Assembly: GCA_019351895.1 (NCBI GenBank)
Contig: JABBOH010000005.1
Location: forward strand, 120,888 to 156,933
Reading direction: 5' to 3'
Length of the DNA: 36,046 nucleotides
Source: Pseudomonadota bacterium
Lineage (GTDB): Bacteria > Pseudomonadota > Alphaproteobacteria > Acetobacterales > Acetobacteraceae
In this document: in pieces, positions 16,625-24,937 of the stretch
Numbering within the stretch: the first letter of the stretch is position 1
Layout of the letters: each line of letters opens with the position of its first letter
Program-made: the position numbers and the translations under genes
The notes under the pieces: generated by a model
Databases searched by the model: none
The model's input: only the letters and a program-made list of their open reading frames with translations
Told to the model about the DNA's origin: nothing

Positions 16625-17179
16625 GATCGACCTAATCCTCGCCAGCTCTGTACAAAAGATCTGCCTTAGCCATTAGTCACTGACCTCCTGACCGAACGGA
16701 GTATGCACCTATCCGAAAAACGTCGGAAAGTGCTACCTGAAAATTTCGCCCCTGCCCAAAATCGACTGGTGGCAGAATTTATGGTGCCACTCCGCAATAG
16801 TATTGATACCGCATCGATTACGCAGATCAAGACTTATTTACCGAGCGACGGGTGCCTTCTAGTTAGTTGAGAACGCTTGAGAGTTTGTGTCAGCATCGGC
16901 GGACTGGGCGCAATTATGATGCAATGCAGCAAAAGCCATTGACGCCCAGAAGGCTTATTCTTAAGTTGAGGTTCGTTTTCGAGAGTCGGCGGTCGTCGGG
17001 TTGCGGTGCGGATGCTTATGTTGCAGAAGCAAGCGCCGCTGCATTTACTTGGCATAGGACCAAGTCTTTCGTCTTTGTGACCTGCTATGGGGAGCTATTT
17101 TGGTGAACCAAGTGCTACGCTCGGTCCAGGACGTCGCGGTTGGATTTCGTCTGAAAGTTCGTGAATCACGAGACAGGGC
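16625..17179 (+). other. Upstream region of the EPS operon
   Basis: No convincing gene is seen; the short frames here have atypical composition and no homology by eye. The stretch is more AT-rich than its surroundings and separates the divergent oxygenase gene from the first EPS gene, so it should carry promoters for both. An inverted repeat GTGGCA (16769-16774) and TGCCAC (16785-16790), spaced by 10 nt, could bind a dimeric regulator. No clear -35/-10 pair can be assigned. Confidence 0.5.
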
Positions 17180-18697
17180 ATGCATCTCGATAAAGGCAAA
17201 GACTTAGTTCTCGAGATCCCGGACGGCTCCGCCAACGCTGCGGTCGATCTCGGTGATATAGCTGTCAGCTCCGTCCGTAGTGCTCCGCGCGCCATCGACG
17301 GTAAGCCAATTGTCGCGTCCGTGACCTGGTTTGCCGAAGTTGCGGCAGTATTTGTCGCGACTTTTTCTGTCGCATCCGCGAATCATCCTGTACTCGTCAG
17401 TCACCAGCATGATTTTGCAGTTGCAGGCTTTGTGACGGTTCTCACTTTCTGCCTTCTCCACCGCCGCAGTGGCGTCGCAAGGTCGGCGTCAAAGGGCGGT
17501 TTTCGCCGGCAGATGAGGCGGGCGGCTTCTCTCTCGCCCGCGCTGCTCGGCGCTGCGATGGCTGGCGCTTGCGTTCTGGTGTTGTTGGGCTTCGCCTTGC
17601 CGAAGCTGATAGCGCCAGTTTCGCTCTGGTTGGCCACGAGCCTTGTCGCGGTAACCGCCGTCGGCGGGATTGCTGCCTATGTATTGGCGCATCCTTTCGT
17701 CGCCCATCGTATGGCTCGTAAGGTGGCAGTCATAGGTCACGACGGAAATGCGTCGCGGGTGGCCGACCTCTGCGCCGGCCGCGCGCGTGAGCCTGTCCAA
17801 TTTCTTGGGATTTTCAGCGATGAGCCGGCTCGACCCGGTGGGCCATCCGTCGCGGGTTCAGTCGACGAGCTGATCGATTTGAGCCGCGAAATGTCCATCG
17901 ACGACATCGTTATAGCGGTCCCACCCGACGCTGACGCGCTTGAGACCGTGGCGCAGCTGCGCTGGCGTTTGCGAGGTGTTGCTGTGGAGGTTTACATCTT
18001 GCCGCACCTCGCGCAGGGCGAGGATGTCGTGCTTCCGGTGGAGATGTTCGGGCCGCTTCCGCTGGTGGTTGTTCAGCGTCGTCCGCTTAGTCATGCGCAG
18101 GCCCTCTGCAAGCGCCTTTTGGATTTAGCTTTCGGCTTGATACTGCTTGTTCTTCTGCTCCCGGTTCTTGTGGCGGTGGCCGTGGCGGTCAAGCTCGATT
18201 CCCCTGGCCCGATCCTTTTTCGCCAGCCGCGCCTGGGGTTCAACGACCGGCCGTTCACGGTGCTGAAGTTCCGCTCGATGCATGCCAGCGCATCGGATCT
18301 GATGGCTAGCCGCCAAACCTCTCGGCGTGACCCGCGCGTGACGCGGGTAGGGCGGTGGCTGCGAAAACTGAGCCTCGACGAGCTTCCCCAGTTGTTCAAT
18401 GTGCTGTCCGGCGACATGTCCCTCGTGGGCCCAAGGCCTCACGCTCCGCATACGCGGGCGGGAGGACGGCTATTGAAAGATGCGATGGCTGAATATGTCA
18501 TCCGGCATCAGGTGAAACCCGGCATCACCGGCTGGGCGCAGGTGAACGGCGCCAGGGGTGAATTGGTCACCATGGATGACCTGCGGAGGAGGGTGACTTT
18601 CGATCTCGAGTATATCCAGAAGTGGTCCGTGTGGTTGGATATCCGGATCATCTCGATGACGGTCCTTCGGGAGGTCTTCAGCAAGCATGCATTCTGA
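17180..18697 (+). CDS. gumD: Polyprenyl-phosphate glucose-1-phosphate transferase, GumD/WcaJ-type
   Basis: Priming enzyme of EPS synthesis, transferring sugar-1-phosphate (most likely glucose) from UDP-sugar to undecaprenyl phosphate at the inner membrane; 505 residues. Four N-terminal membrane segments lie within about residues 45-175, then a Rossmann-like domain (KVAVIGHDGNASRVADL), then the catalytic domain from about 310: the re-entrant LLDLAFGLILLVLLLPVLV helix, KLDSPGPILFRQPRLG, VLKFRSMHA, SLDELPQLFNVLSGDMSLVGPRPH and VKPGITGWAQVNGARGE. The latter text closely follows Xanthomonas GumD. The ATG has ACAGG just upstream. It heads the operon and overlaps the GT26 gene by 11 nt. Confidence 0.92.
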   Translation: MHLDKGKDLVLEIPDGSANAAVDLGDIAVSSVRSAPRAIDGKPIVASVTWFAEVAAVFVATFSVASANHPVLVSHQHDFAVAGFVTVLTFCLLHRRSGVARSASKGGFRRQMRRAASLSPALLGAAMAGACVLVLLGFALPKLIAPVSLWLATSLVAVTAVGGIAAYVLAHPFVAHRMARKVAVIGHDGNASRVADLCAGRAREPVQFLGIFSDEPARPGGPSVAGSVDELIDLSREMSIDDIVIAVPPDADALETVAQLRWRLRGVAVEVYILPHLAQGEDVVLPVEMFGPLPLVVVQRRPLSHAQALCKRLLDLAFGLILLVLLLPVLVAVAVAVKLDSPGPILFRQPRLGFNDRPFTVLKFRSMHASASDLMASRQTSRRDPRVTRVGRWLRKLSLDELPQLFNVLSGDMSLVGPRPHAPHTRAGGRLLKDAMAEYVIRHQVKPGITGWAQVNGARGELVTMDDLRRRVTFDLEYIQKWSVWLDIRIISMTVLREVFSKHAF

Positions 18698-19553
18698 CGC
18701 TGACGTGGTGGTGGAGCGCGTCCGCTCGAGCCAGGGCACTCCGCCCGCTGATCGTGACGCGCTGATGGGTGCGGAAGCCTTCGAGGTGATGGGGCTGCGT
18801 CTGCAGAACATCCACCGCGCTGCTATTGCGGAGCGCGTTGTCGAGGCTGTCGAAGAGAAGAGCGGGCTCCTTGTGGTGAATGCGAACGCGCATTGCGTGA
18901 CGCTTTCGCAAAAGGAATCATGGATGCGGGGCTTTTTTGCGCAGGCTGACATCGCGTTCTGCGATGGCGCCGGGGTGCAACTTGCCACCAAAATTCTCAA
19001 GGGCTTCACGCCGCATCGGACCACGCCGCCGGAATGGATTGGGGCCGCTCTTGAGCGGCTCGGTCCGAAGGCTCGGGTCTTCTGGCTTGGCGGCGCCCCC
19101 GATGTTGCCTTGGCGGCTGCCGCAGCCTTTGAGGCTCGATACGATGTCGTCACCGTAGGCGTCCAGCACGGCTATTTCGATCCGACGCCGGGATCGGATG
19201 AGTCACAGGCAATTGTCGCTCGCATCAACGAGAGCCAGCCTACGGTTCTCCTCGTGAACATGGGCATGCCACGGCAGGAGAGGTGGCTCTGGGATCATTC
19301 GCGGGAACTGCGGCCACTGGTTGCAATCACCGCGGGTGCGCTGGTTGATCACGCCGCTGGCCGCGTCAGCCGACCGCCGCGCTGGGTTGCAAATCTTGGT
19401 ATCGAGTGGCTGGTACGTCTGCTCCGCGAGCCAAGGCGGCTCTGGCGCCGCTACCTGTTGGGCTTACCGGTTTTTGGCATCTACCTCGTCAGCTACGCCA
19501 TCAGGGCCGGTATCCCGCGACGCGGCCGGGCAGAATCAAAGACATCCGCATGA
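18687..19553 (+). CDS. gumM: WecG/TagA/CpsF family glycosyltransferase (GT26), GumM-like
   Basis: GT26 enzyme, 288 residues. In xanthan and acetan synthesis the GT26 member (GumM) adds the second, beta-1,4-linked glucose to Glc-PP-polyprenol; that role is inferred here from position directly after the GumD-type gene. Seen: LLVVNANAHCVTLSQ, ADIAFCDGAGVQLA with the conserved Asp, VFWLGGAPDVA, LLVNMGMPRQERW and AGALVDHAAGRVSRPPRWV, all family hallmarks. A C-terminal amphipathic basic region (EPRRLWRRYLLGLPVFGIYL) probably gives membrane attachment. It overlaps both neighbours (11 nt before; ATGA after). Confidence 0.9.
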   Translation: MHSDADVVVERVRSSQGTPPADRDALMGAEAFEVMGLRLQNIHRAAIAERVVEAVEEKSGLLVVNANAHCVTLSQKESWMRGFFAQADIAFCDGAGVQLATKILKGFTPHRTTPPEWIGAALERLGPKARVFWLGGAPDVALAAAAAFEARYDVVTVGVQHGYFDPTPGSDESQAIVARINESQPTVLLVNMGMPRQERWLWDHSRELRPLVAITAGALVDHAAGRVSRPPRWVANLGIEWLVRLLREPRRLWRRYLLGLPVFGIYLVSYAIRAGIPRRGRAESKTSA

Positions 19554-21736
19554 ATTCAATGAATAGTCACCTTCCGGTCATTGGGGTAATGCAGCCCAAT
19601 GGCGCATATGCGGCGAAGCGCCTATTGCGCGTCTGGCGCCGGCACCTTGGTCTTTTTCTGGGCGTCTTCGTAGTTCTCGCAGCGATCGGCGTAGCGGTCG
19701 TCTTTAGCCTGAAGCCCACCTACACGGCCACGGCGACCGTCGTGCTGACGACCCAGAATGCGGATCCCCTGGCGGCTATGGGGCAGCAGCCCATGGACGT
19801 AGTGGGCGACGACCGAGCAGCTACCGAGGCGGCGCGGCTGCAGTCGCGCGATGTGGCGGCGGCAGTACTTCACGAATTTCCGCCTCCGCCTGCGGCACCG
19901 AGGTTCCAGATCCGCAACTGGCTCTGCACCAACCACCTGACGTTCCTCTGCAAAAAGCCGCCACCGTCGTCGCCAGGATCGCAGCAGGAGGGCGAGATAA
20001 ACGCGTTCCTCTCGAAGTTGACGGTGTCGCCGGAGCTACATTCGCGCGTCCTCGACGTGAGCGTGACCGCGAATGACGGCCAGCGGGCCGCCACGCTGGC
20101 AAACGCGGTGGTGACGAACTACCAGACGCTGGCCCTGCAGCAGCAGACCGCGGATGTGAACCGCGTCGCGTCCTGGCTGGATGCGCGGACGGAGGAGCTG
20201 CGGCAGCGCTGGCTCGACGCTGTCAACAAGGCCAATGCCTTCGACGTAGCGCAGGGCTTGACGAACACCGGCAATGGGCAGGCGAGCGATCCGCTCGTCA
20301 ACAGCCAGATCGCCGAGACGGCGGTCAACCTCAGCGCGGCGCAGGCCAAGCTCGCGGCCGCGCAAGCGCGCGCGGATGCGCTGCAGGCAGCCGCTCATGG
20401 TGGCAGGCCCGGAAGCCTCCTGGAGGCGGCGCAGCAGCCCATCGTTGTCGCATCGGCCAATGCTCTGAGCCAGCTCGAGAGCGAGCGGCGGCAACAGGAA
20501 GCTGAGTTCGGCCGGAATTATCCGGGCGTTCGCGCCCTGAACCAGCAGATTGCATCGACACGTGCGAGCTTGAGATCGGCGACCAGCGAGGCGCTTGGAA
20601 ACATCCGTGAAAATCTCGTGGCGGCGCGTGCGGAGGTCAAGCAGCTCACCAGCTACCTCAACTCGCTCCGGGACCAGGCGGGCCGCCAGAGCGCCCCGCA
20701 GGCCCAGTTCCGAAGCCTCAGTCAGGAGGCGCAGAGCGCCCAGACCGTCTATCAGACCTTCCTTGACCACTCCAAGGAGGTGGTCGACCGCGCGGCGTTG
20801 CTGCAGCCTCCGGTCGCGTTTGTGTCCCACGCCGCGGTACCGGGAAGCCCGACCTTTCCGAACCACGGCAAGCTGCTGGCCGGCGTCGCGATCGTCTCCA
20901 TCGTTCTGGCGCTCGCCGCCGTATTGCTGGCCGATTACCTATCGGTCGGCTTCGGGGACGTGGATGATCTTCGTGGAGCCGTGCAGTTGCCGCTCCTCAC
21001 CGCTATTCCGTTCGTCTCAGCGAGTGGGCGGCGGCTGATCGCCCGCCATGTTCTGGACGATCCCTTCTCACGGGCCAGCGAAGCCGTACGCGGATTGGCG
21101 GCGCAACTTTCTCTGATGGTGCGGGACGGTGATCGCCCTAGATCGGTTCTCGTCACGTCGGCGAGTGCGGAGGAGGGCAAGACGACATTGGTCGTGTGGC
21201 TCGCGCTGACGGTGCGCATGGGCGGGCAGCGTGTGATCGTCGTGGACGGTGATCATCGGCGCGGCTCCCTCAACCGACACATGTCGGGGTCGACAAAGCT
21301 CGGCCTCACGGATTTGCTTGCCGGTCACGCGACGCTGGCCGAAGTCATTCAGACCGACCCTGATACCGACGTGGACTTCATCGGTGCAGGCAGGCCGATG
21401 ACCAACTCCTTTGGCACGCGCGACATCATGAATTTGCGCGCCATCATGACCGCGTTGAAGACCTCGTATGGTCTCGTCATTGTCGACAGCCCACCGCTGC
21501 TGGCCATGACGGATGGTCTTGTTCACGCGAGCATTGTCGACCAGACCATTTTCATCTGCCGGTGGCAGTCGACTTCGCGCCGGGCTGTCGTCGGATGCAT
21601 CGAACGTCTTCGGGCTTATGGAGCGCAGATTCCCGGTATCGTGGTCTCGATGGTCGATCAGAAATCCACCTTGGCCCTGGGCGACGACTACAGCCGCCGA
21701 GAAATGAAGCTCATCAACAAGCTCTACGGCTCTTGA
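19550..21736 (+). CDS. Polysaccharide co-polymerase with BY-kinase domain (Wzz/Wzc, ExoP-type)
   Basis: Chain-length control and export protein, 728 residues. A Wzz domain starts with a membrane helix (HLGLFLGVFVVLAAIGVAVVF), has a long coiled-coil-rich periplasmic region (SQLESERRQQEAEFGRNYPG) and ends in a second helix near residues 441-463. A cytoplasmic bacterial tyrosine-kinase domain follows: Walker A SASAEEGKTT with K544, Walker A' VIVVDGDHRRGSLNRHM, Walker B LVIVDSPPLLAM. The C-terminal tail has only two tyrosines (DDYSRREMKLINKLYGS), fewer than the cluster in E. coli Wzc. Xanthan GumC lacks the kinase domain, so this locus uses the fused form. ATG 19550 overlaps the previous stop (ATGA). 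Confidence 0.92.
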   Translation: MNSMNSHLPVIGVMQPNGAYAAKRLLRVWRRHLGLFLGVFVVLAAIGVAVVFSLKPTYTATATVVLTTQNADPLAAMGQQPMDVVGDDRAATEAARLQSRDVAAAVLHEFPPPPAAPRFQIRNWLCTNHLTFLCKKPPPSSPGSQQEGEINAFLSKLTVSPELHSRVLDVSVTANDGQRAATLANAVVTNYQTLALQQQTADVNRVASWLDARTEELRQRWLDAVNKANAFDVAQGLTNTGNGQASDPLVNSQIAETAVNLSAAQAKLAAAQARADALQAAAHGGRPGSLLEAAQQPIVVASANALSQLESERRQQEAEFGRNYPGVRALNQQIASTRASLRSATSEALGNIRENLVAARAEVKQLTSYLNSLRDQAGRQSAPQAQFRSLSQEAQSAQTVYQTFLDHSKEVVDRAALLQPPVAFVSHAAVPGSPTFPNHGKLLAGVAIVSIVLALAAVLLADYLSVGFGDVDDLRGAVQLPLLTAIPFVSASGRRLIARHVLDDPFSRASEAVRGLAAQLSLMVRDGDRPRSVLVTSASAEEGKTTLVVWLALTVRMGGQRVIVVDGDHRRGSLNRHMSGSTKLGLTDLLAGHATLAEVIQTDPDTDVDFIGAGRPMTNSFGTRDIMNLRAIMTALKTSYGLVIVDSPPLLAMTDGLVHASIVDQTIFICRWQSTSRRAVVGCIERLRAYGAQIPGIVVSMVDQKSTLALGDDYSRREMKLINKLYGS

Positions 21737-21746
21737 GGGGCGGGAC

Positions 21747-22904
21747 TTGAAGGTCGTCCACGTCGTCCGCCAGTTCAGCCCTTCGGTAGGCGGACTGGAG
21801 GACACCGTCCTCAGTTTGACGCGCGCCCAGCGGGATCGTCTCAACATTGACGCAAGTGTCTTGACCCTCGACCGTCTGTTTACCGGCTCTGAGGTTCTGC
21901 CCGCCCAGGATATTGTTGAAGGTGTGCCCGTCCGGCGTATGCGGTGGCTGGGATCCAGCAGGTATCCTGTGGCTCCTTCTGTTCTGCGCCATCTGAAAGG
22001 CGCGGATGTTGTTCATGTTCATGCCATCGATTTCTTTTTCGACTACCTCGCGCTGACGCGCCCCTTGCACAGGCGGCGGATGATCGCGACGACCCATGGC
22101 GGCTTCTTCCACACGGGGGCGTTCAAAAGCGCCAAGAAGCTGTGGTTCCAGACGCTCACTCGCGCGTCCATTTCCGCTTACGACCGGATCGTCGCCTGTA
22201 GCCAGAGCGATGCCGAGATGTTCAAGGCAAACGCTGGAAAGCGATTGGTTCTCATCGAAAACGGCATCAACCAAGCGAAGTTCCACAACGCTGCATCGCA
22301 CGTGCCGCGGAAGACTATCCTGAGTTTCGGACGGTTCGCTCGCCACAAACAAACTGACAGGTTGCTGGCGGCGCTCAAGGAACTTGTTGCCCGCGACCCC
22401 GAATGGCGGCTCATCATCGCTGGCCGGGAAGCCGATCAGACGGTTTCGGAACTTCGCGATCTGGCGCGTCGACTGGGAGTTGTCGACGCTGTTCGGTTTG
22501 TTCTGAACCCGACAGACGCCGACCTGCGCGGCCTGATGGGCGAAGCGAGTTTCTTCGCGAGTATGTCTGCGTATGAGGGTTTCGGGCTGGCAGCCGTCGA
22601 GGCGATGTCAGCCGGGCTCATTCCCATTCTGAGCGGAATTCCAGCCTTTCGCCGCCTTGTCACGAGGGCCGGGATCGGCTTGATCGTCGATGCGGATGAC
22701 GCTCCCAGTGTTGCGGCGGCGATCGTCACGCTCCCGGTAGCTGATGCCGATCTTCTGGCGGCATGGCGGCATCGGGCACTGGCGGTGGCCGCGAACTACG
22801 ATTGGCAAGAGGTTGCACGACAGTATTCGCTCGTCTACGAGAACGCCGCCAACATCGGGCCCGCTATACGGCAGGCAGTTGGTTCGGAGAGGCTGATTGA
22901 CTGA
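21747..22904 (+). CDS. gumH: GumH-type alpha-1,3-mannosyltransferase (GT4)
   Basis: GDP-mannose:cellobiosyl-diphosphopolyprenol alpha-1,3-mannosyltransferase homologue, 385 residues. The start is TTG 21747: it gives MKVVHVVRQFSPSVGGLED, matching the remembered N-terminus of Xanthomonas GumH, and a GAGGGG ribosome site lies 6 nt upstream. Further GumH-like text: GSSRYPVAPSVL, HAIDFFFDYLALTRPLH, THGGFFHTG, WFQTLTR. The GT4 E-x7-E motif is E277/E285 in EGFGLAAVEAMSAGLIPILS. It should add the first side-chain mannose onto the Glc-Glc lipid intermediate in the cytoplasm, the acceptor later used by the GumK-type enzyme at 27183. Confidence 0.93.
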   Translation: MKVVHVVRQFSPSVGGLEDTVLSLTRAQRDRLNIDASVLTLDRLFTGSEVLPAQDIVEGVPVRRMRWLGSSRYPVAPSVLRHLKGADVVHVHAIDFFFDYLALTRPLHRRRMIATTHGGFFHTGAFKSAKKLWFQTLTRASISAYDRIVACSQSDAEMFKANAGKRLVLIENGINQAKFHNAASHVPRKTILSFGRFARHKQTDRLLAALKELVARDPEWRLIIAGREADQTVSELRDLARRLGVVDAVRFVLNPTDADLRGLMGEASFFASMSAYEGFGLAAVEAMSAGLIPILSGIPAFRRLVTRAGIGLIVDADDAPSVAAAIVTLPVADADLLAAWRHRALAVAANYDWQEVARQYSLVYENAANIGPAIRQAVGSERLID

Positions 22905-22909
22905 AAAAG

Positions 22910-22924
22910 GGTTCTCTAAGAACC
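22910..22924 (-). terminator. Small hairpin with T-tract on the minus strand
   Basis: GGTTCT (22910-22915) and AGAACC (22919-22924) form a 6-bp stem with a 3-nt loop just after the gumH stop. Read on the minus strand the hairpin is followed by CTTTTT, like an intrinsic terminator; on the plus strand there is no T-tract. No minus-strand gene is seen upstream of it, so its use is doubtful. Confidence 0.3.
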
Positions 22925-22987
22925 TCCTCCATCAACGCTTTTAGCACGTTGCTGCCGCTTCTGACCTCAGGAGGCGAACTGCCTCTC

Positions 22988-23163
22988 TGCATCGTCTTGT
23001 GGTTGCAGGTGCAAGCTGCTTCTTTTCGATGATCCTGTTGATGCGGTCTGTGGTGTTTGCGGTCGCTCTTGCCCGCGCCCTGTTCTCGAATCCGAGGACG
23101 TCACCCGCGAGGCAGGCCATGTCGCGGGCGTTCGGTTTCGTGATGATCTACGCGCCCGGGTAG
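22988..23163 (+). pseudogene. Remnant of a LysE/RhtB-type translocator (C-terminal end)
   Basis: In one frame this stretch reads a hydrophobic segment (VVAGASCFFSMILLMRSVVFAVALARAL) followed by a basic loop (FSNPRTSPARQAMSRAFG) and FVMIYAPG before TAG at 23161-23163. That is the pattern of the C-terminal end of LysE/RhtB amino-acid exporters (membrane helix, short Arg-rich loop, Asn/Ser-Arg-x-x-G, last helix). The N-terminal two thirds and a start codon are missing, so it would be a decayed fragment. The match is by pattern only. Confidence 0.35.
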
Positions 23164-23478
23164 CTCGTGATGTTCGGGACGATGCCCCTGATCATCAACT
23201 GCGGCTTACTCCTTTTGCTCAGTGGTTGCTTCAACCGGGAGTGTGGCGCCTAGCATTCCCCCCGCTGCTAATGAGTATGGCCCTGGTAGTCGGACGGCTT
23301 TTGCCCATGGCCACGGCGAGAGCGTGTTGCTTGGCGGTTCCGTTTGGGCTCTGCTTCGCTCTCCTGTCATTGCGCTCGTCCGTTGCTTCGCGAGATTGTT
23401 CTTGCGACGGCGCGGCGGATCGGTATTCTCCCGCATCCCGCGTGTCTGAAAGCGATACCCTTTTCTGATGGCCTTCCT

Positions 23479-24819
23479 GTGCTGATTGGTAGAACCACCT
23501 GGGGTAACGAGTTTGGGCGCGCTCTCGCTCTGTGCGGCGTTGCGGCGGCGGTAAGCGTTCTCTCGGCCAGCAAAGCCCAAGCCCAGCTGGTGCAGGAGTA
23601 TTTTCCCGGACTGATACCCGGGTACCAAGCCAATCTCAGTGGCTCGGTTATCAATCGCATTTACAGCCTGGATGCTCCGACCGGAGTCGAGGTCGGCGAT
23701 TTTGTCATCCGGCCTCAAGCGACGGAATCGGCTGGCTACAACTCGAGCGTCCTGGGTGTGCCGGGGACAGCCAGCCCGTCTCTCAGCACCAGCGCGGGCG
23801 TCAAGGTGAATTCGGATTGGAGTCGGGACGCGATCGGCGCCTCAGCCGACGTGAGCGAAAACCAGTTCTTTAACACTCCCATCGCGAACTACACCTCCTG
23901 GGGCGCCGCATTGGGCGGCACGCTAACGCTCGGCAACGACGCCGCCAGCGCCGGCTACTCTCATCGAAACCAATATCTGTCCGCCGAGGATCTGGGCGTC
24001 ATCGGTGTCGTCAGCCCGGTGCCGTATTCGGTGGATGATGTGCGGGTCTCGTACTACAAGCTTTTTAGCCGCTTCAGCATCACACCCTCGTTTGAATATG
24101 AGAACTTCACCTTCGGCCAAGCTCAGGGTGCCGAGACAATCTCCTACAGCGGGCTCAACCATCGGACCGAGATCGGCGCTTTGACAGGGGAATACGCGAT
24201 CTCGCCCGGTAACGCCGTGGTCGCCATCCTGCGCGGGACCGCCGCGCAGTTCAACCCGGTCGCCGGCGCGACTTCGAACAACTACAGCGATGCCGCGGGC
24301 TTCCTAGGTTTCGACTACGAGAGCGGGAGCCTCTTGCAATACCGGGCGTTGATCGGGGCAGAGAGCCGCACCTTCACCTCGAGCAACCTGTCAACCGTTA
24401 CCACGCCTGTGTTCGAACTTGATGCCATGTGGGAGCCGACCGAGGTCGATACGGTCACTGGCGTCGTAAGCCGAGAGCTCAATGACCCGGCATCGCCGTT
24501 TGCAAGCAACCAGACAATCAGTCTTGCCCGGTTGCAACTCGACCATCAGCTGCGTGACAACCTTTTTTTACGAGGCTCCCTTCAATACGGCAAAAGCGTT
24601 TCCCCCGCGAACACAGCCGGTTTTTCGACCTTGAACGAGACGCAGGTGAGTTTCGGCGCGAGGCTGCTTTGGAAAATATCCCGTCATCTCGATGCCAGTG
24701 TGAGCTACGGCTTTAGCAACGGGCAAAGCTCTGGTGGCAGTAGCGTCCCTTTGCCCAACAATGGCGGCAGCAACTTTACGAGCAATAGCGTCCTGTTGGG
24801 GGTCAGTATTTTTGACTAA
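23479..24819 (+). CDS. Outer-membrane beta-barrel protein, BBP2-like
   Basis: Predicted outer-membrane beta-barrel, about 446 residues from GTG 23479. A signal peptide (RALALCGVAAAVSVLSASKAQA|Q) is followed by alternating amphipathic strands rich in Tyr, Ser, Gly and Asn (AGYNSSVLGV, FSITPSFEYENFTFG, LDASVSYGFSNG) and ends VLLGVSIFD, a barrel-type C-terminus close to an aromatic residue. The pattern fits the putative beta-barrel porin 2 (BBP2) family common in alphaproteobacterial EPS loci. The start is uncertain: no ATG is available in frame, and a TTG at 23344 would bury the signal peptide. It sits directly upstream of the export lipoprotein, which suggests a joint role in secretion of the polymer. 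Confidence 0.8.
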   Translation: MLIGRTTWGNEFGRALALCGVAAAVSVLSASKAQAQLVQEYFPGLIPGYQANLSGSVINRIYSLDAPTGVEVGDFVIRPQATESAGYNSSVLGVPGTASPSLSTSAGVKVNSDWSRDAIGASADVSENQFFNTPIANYTSWGAALGGTLTLGNDAASAGYSHRNQYLSAEDLGVIGVVSPVPYSVDDVRVSYYKLFSRFSITPSFEYENFTFGQAQGAETISYSGLNHRTEIGALTGEYAISPGNAVVAILRGTAAQFNPVAGATSNNYSDAAGFLGFDYESGSLLQYRALIGAESRTFTSSNLSTVTTPVFELDAMWEPTEVDTVTGVVSRELNDPASPFASNQTISLARLQLDHQLRDNLFLRGSLQYGKSVSPANTAGFSTLNETQVSFGARLLWKISRHLDASVSYGFSNGQSSGGSSVPLPNNGGSNFTSNSVLLGVSIFD

Positions 24820-24937
24820 AGTGACCGACCTCTGCTGATTGACGCATGAGAATTGTGGGGGACCTGCGGCTTGCTTGGGTATCCATCGATGTCGATGCAA
24901 GCTTGTTTGCTTAGACTGCCTTTTGTCCGGAGTTCAG

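Larger units (their letters stand above)
22905..23478 (+). other. Interval between gumH and the beta-barrel gene
   Basis: No intact gene is seen. The first part holds a small hairpin and a degraded LysE-like C-terminus (listed separately). The second part (about 23165-23478) has hydrophobic or arginine-rich frames with no recognisable family and presumably carries the promoter of the beta-barrel gene. The break in an otherwise tightly packed operon marks a rearrangement point. Confidence 0.45.

Noticed and set aside
16867-17106. 79-codon plus-strand frame upstream of gumD
   Set aside because: No ribosome site or family similarity; lies in a likely promoter region.
20036-20866. 276-codon minus-strand frame
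   Set aside because: Shadow of the coiled-coil part of the BY-kinase/Wzz gene.
23206-23718. 170-codon minus-strand frame over the barrel gene start
   Set aside because: No recognisable features and opposed to a clear signal peptide and barrel sequence on the plus strand.
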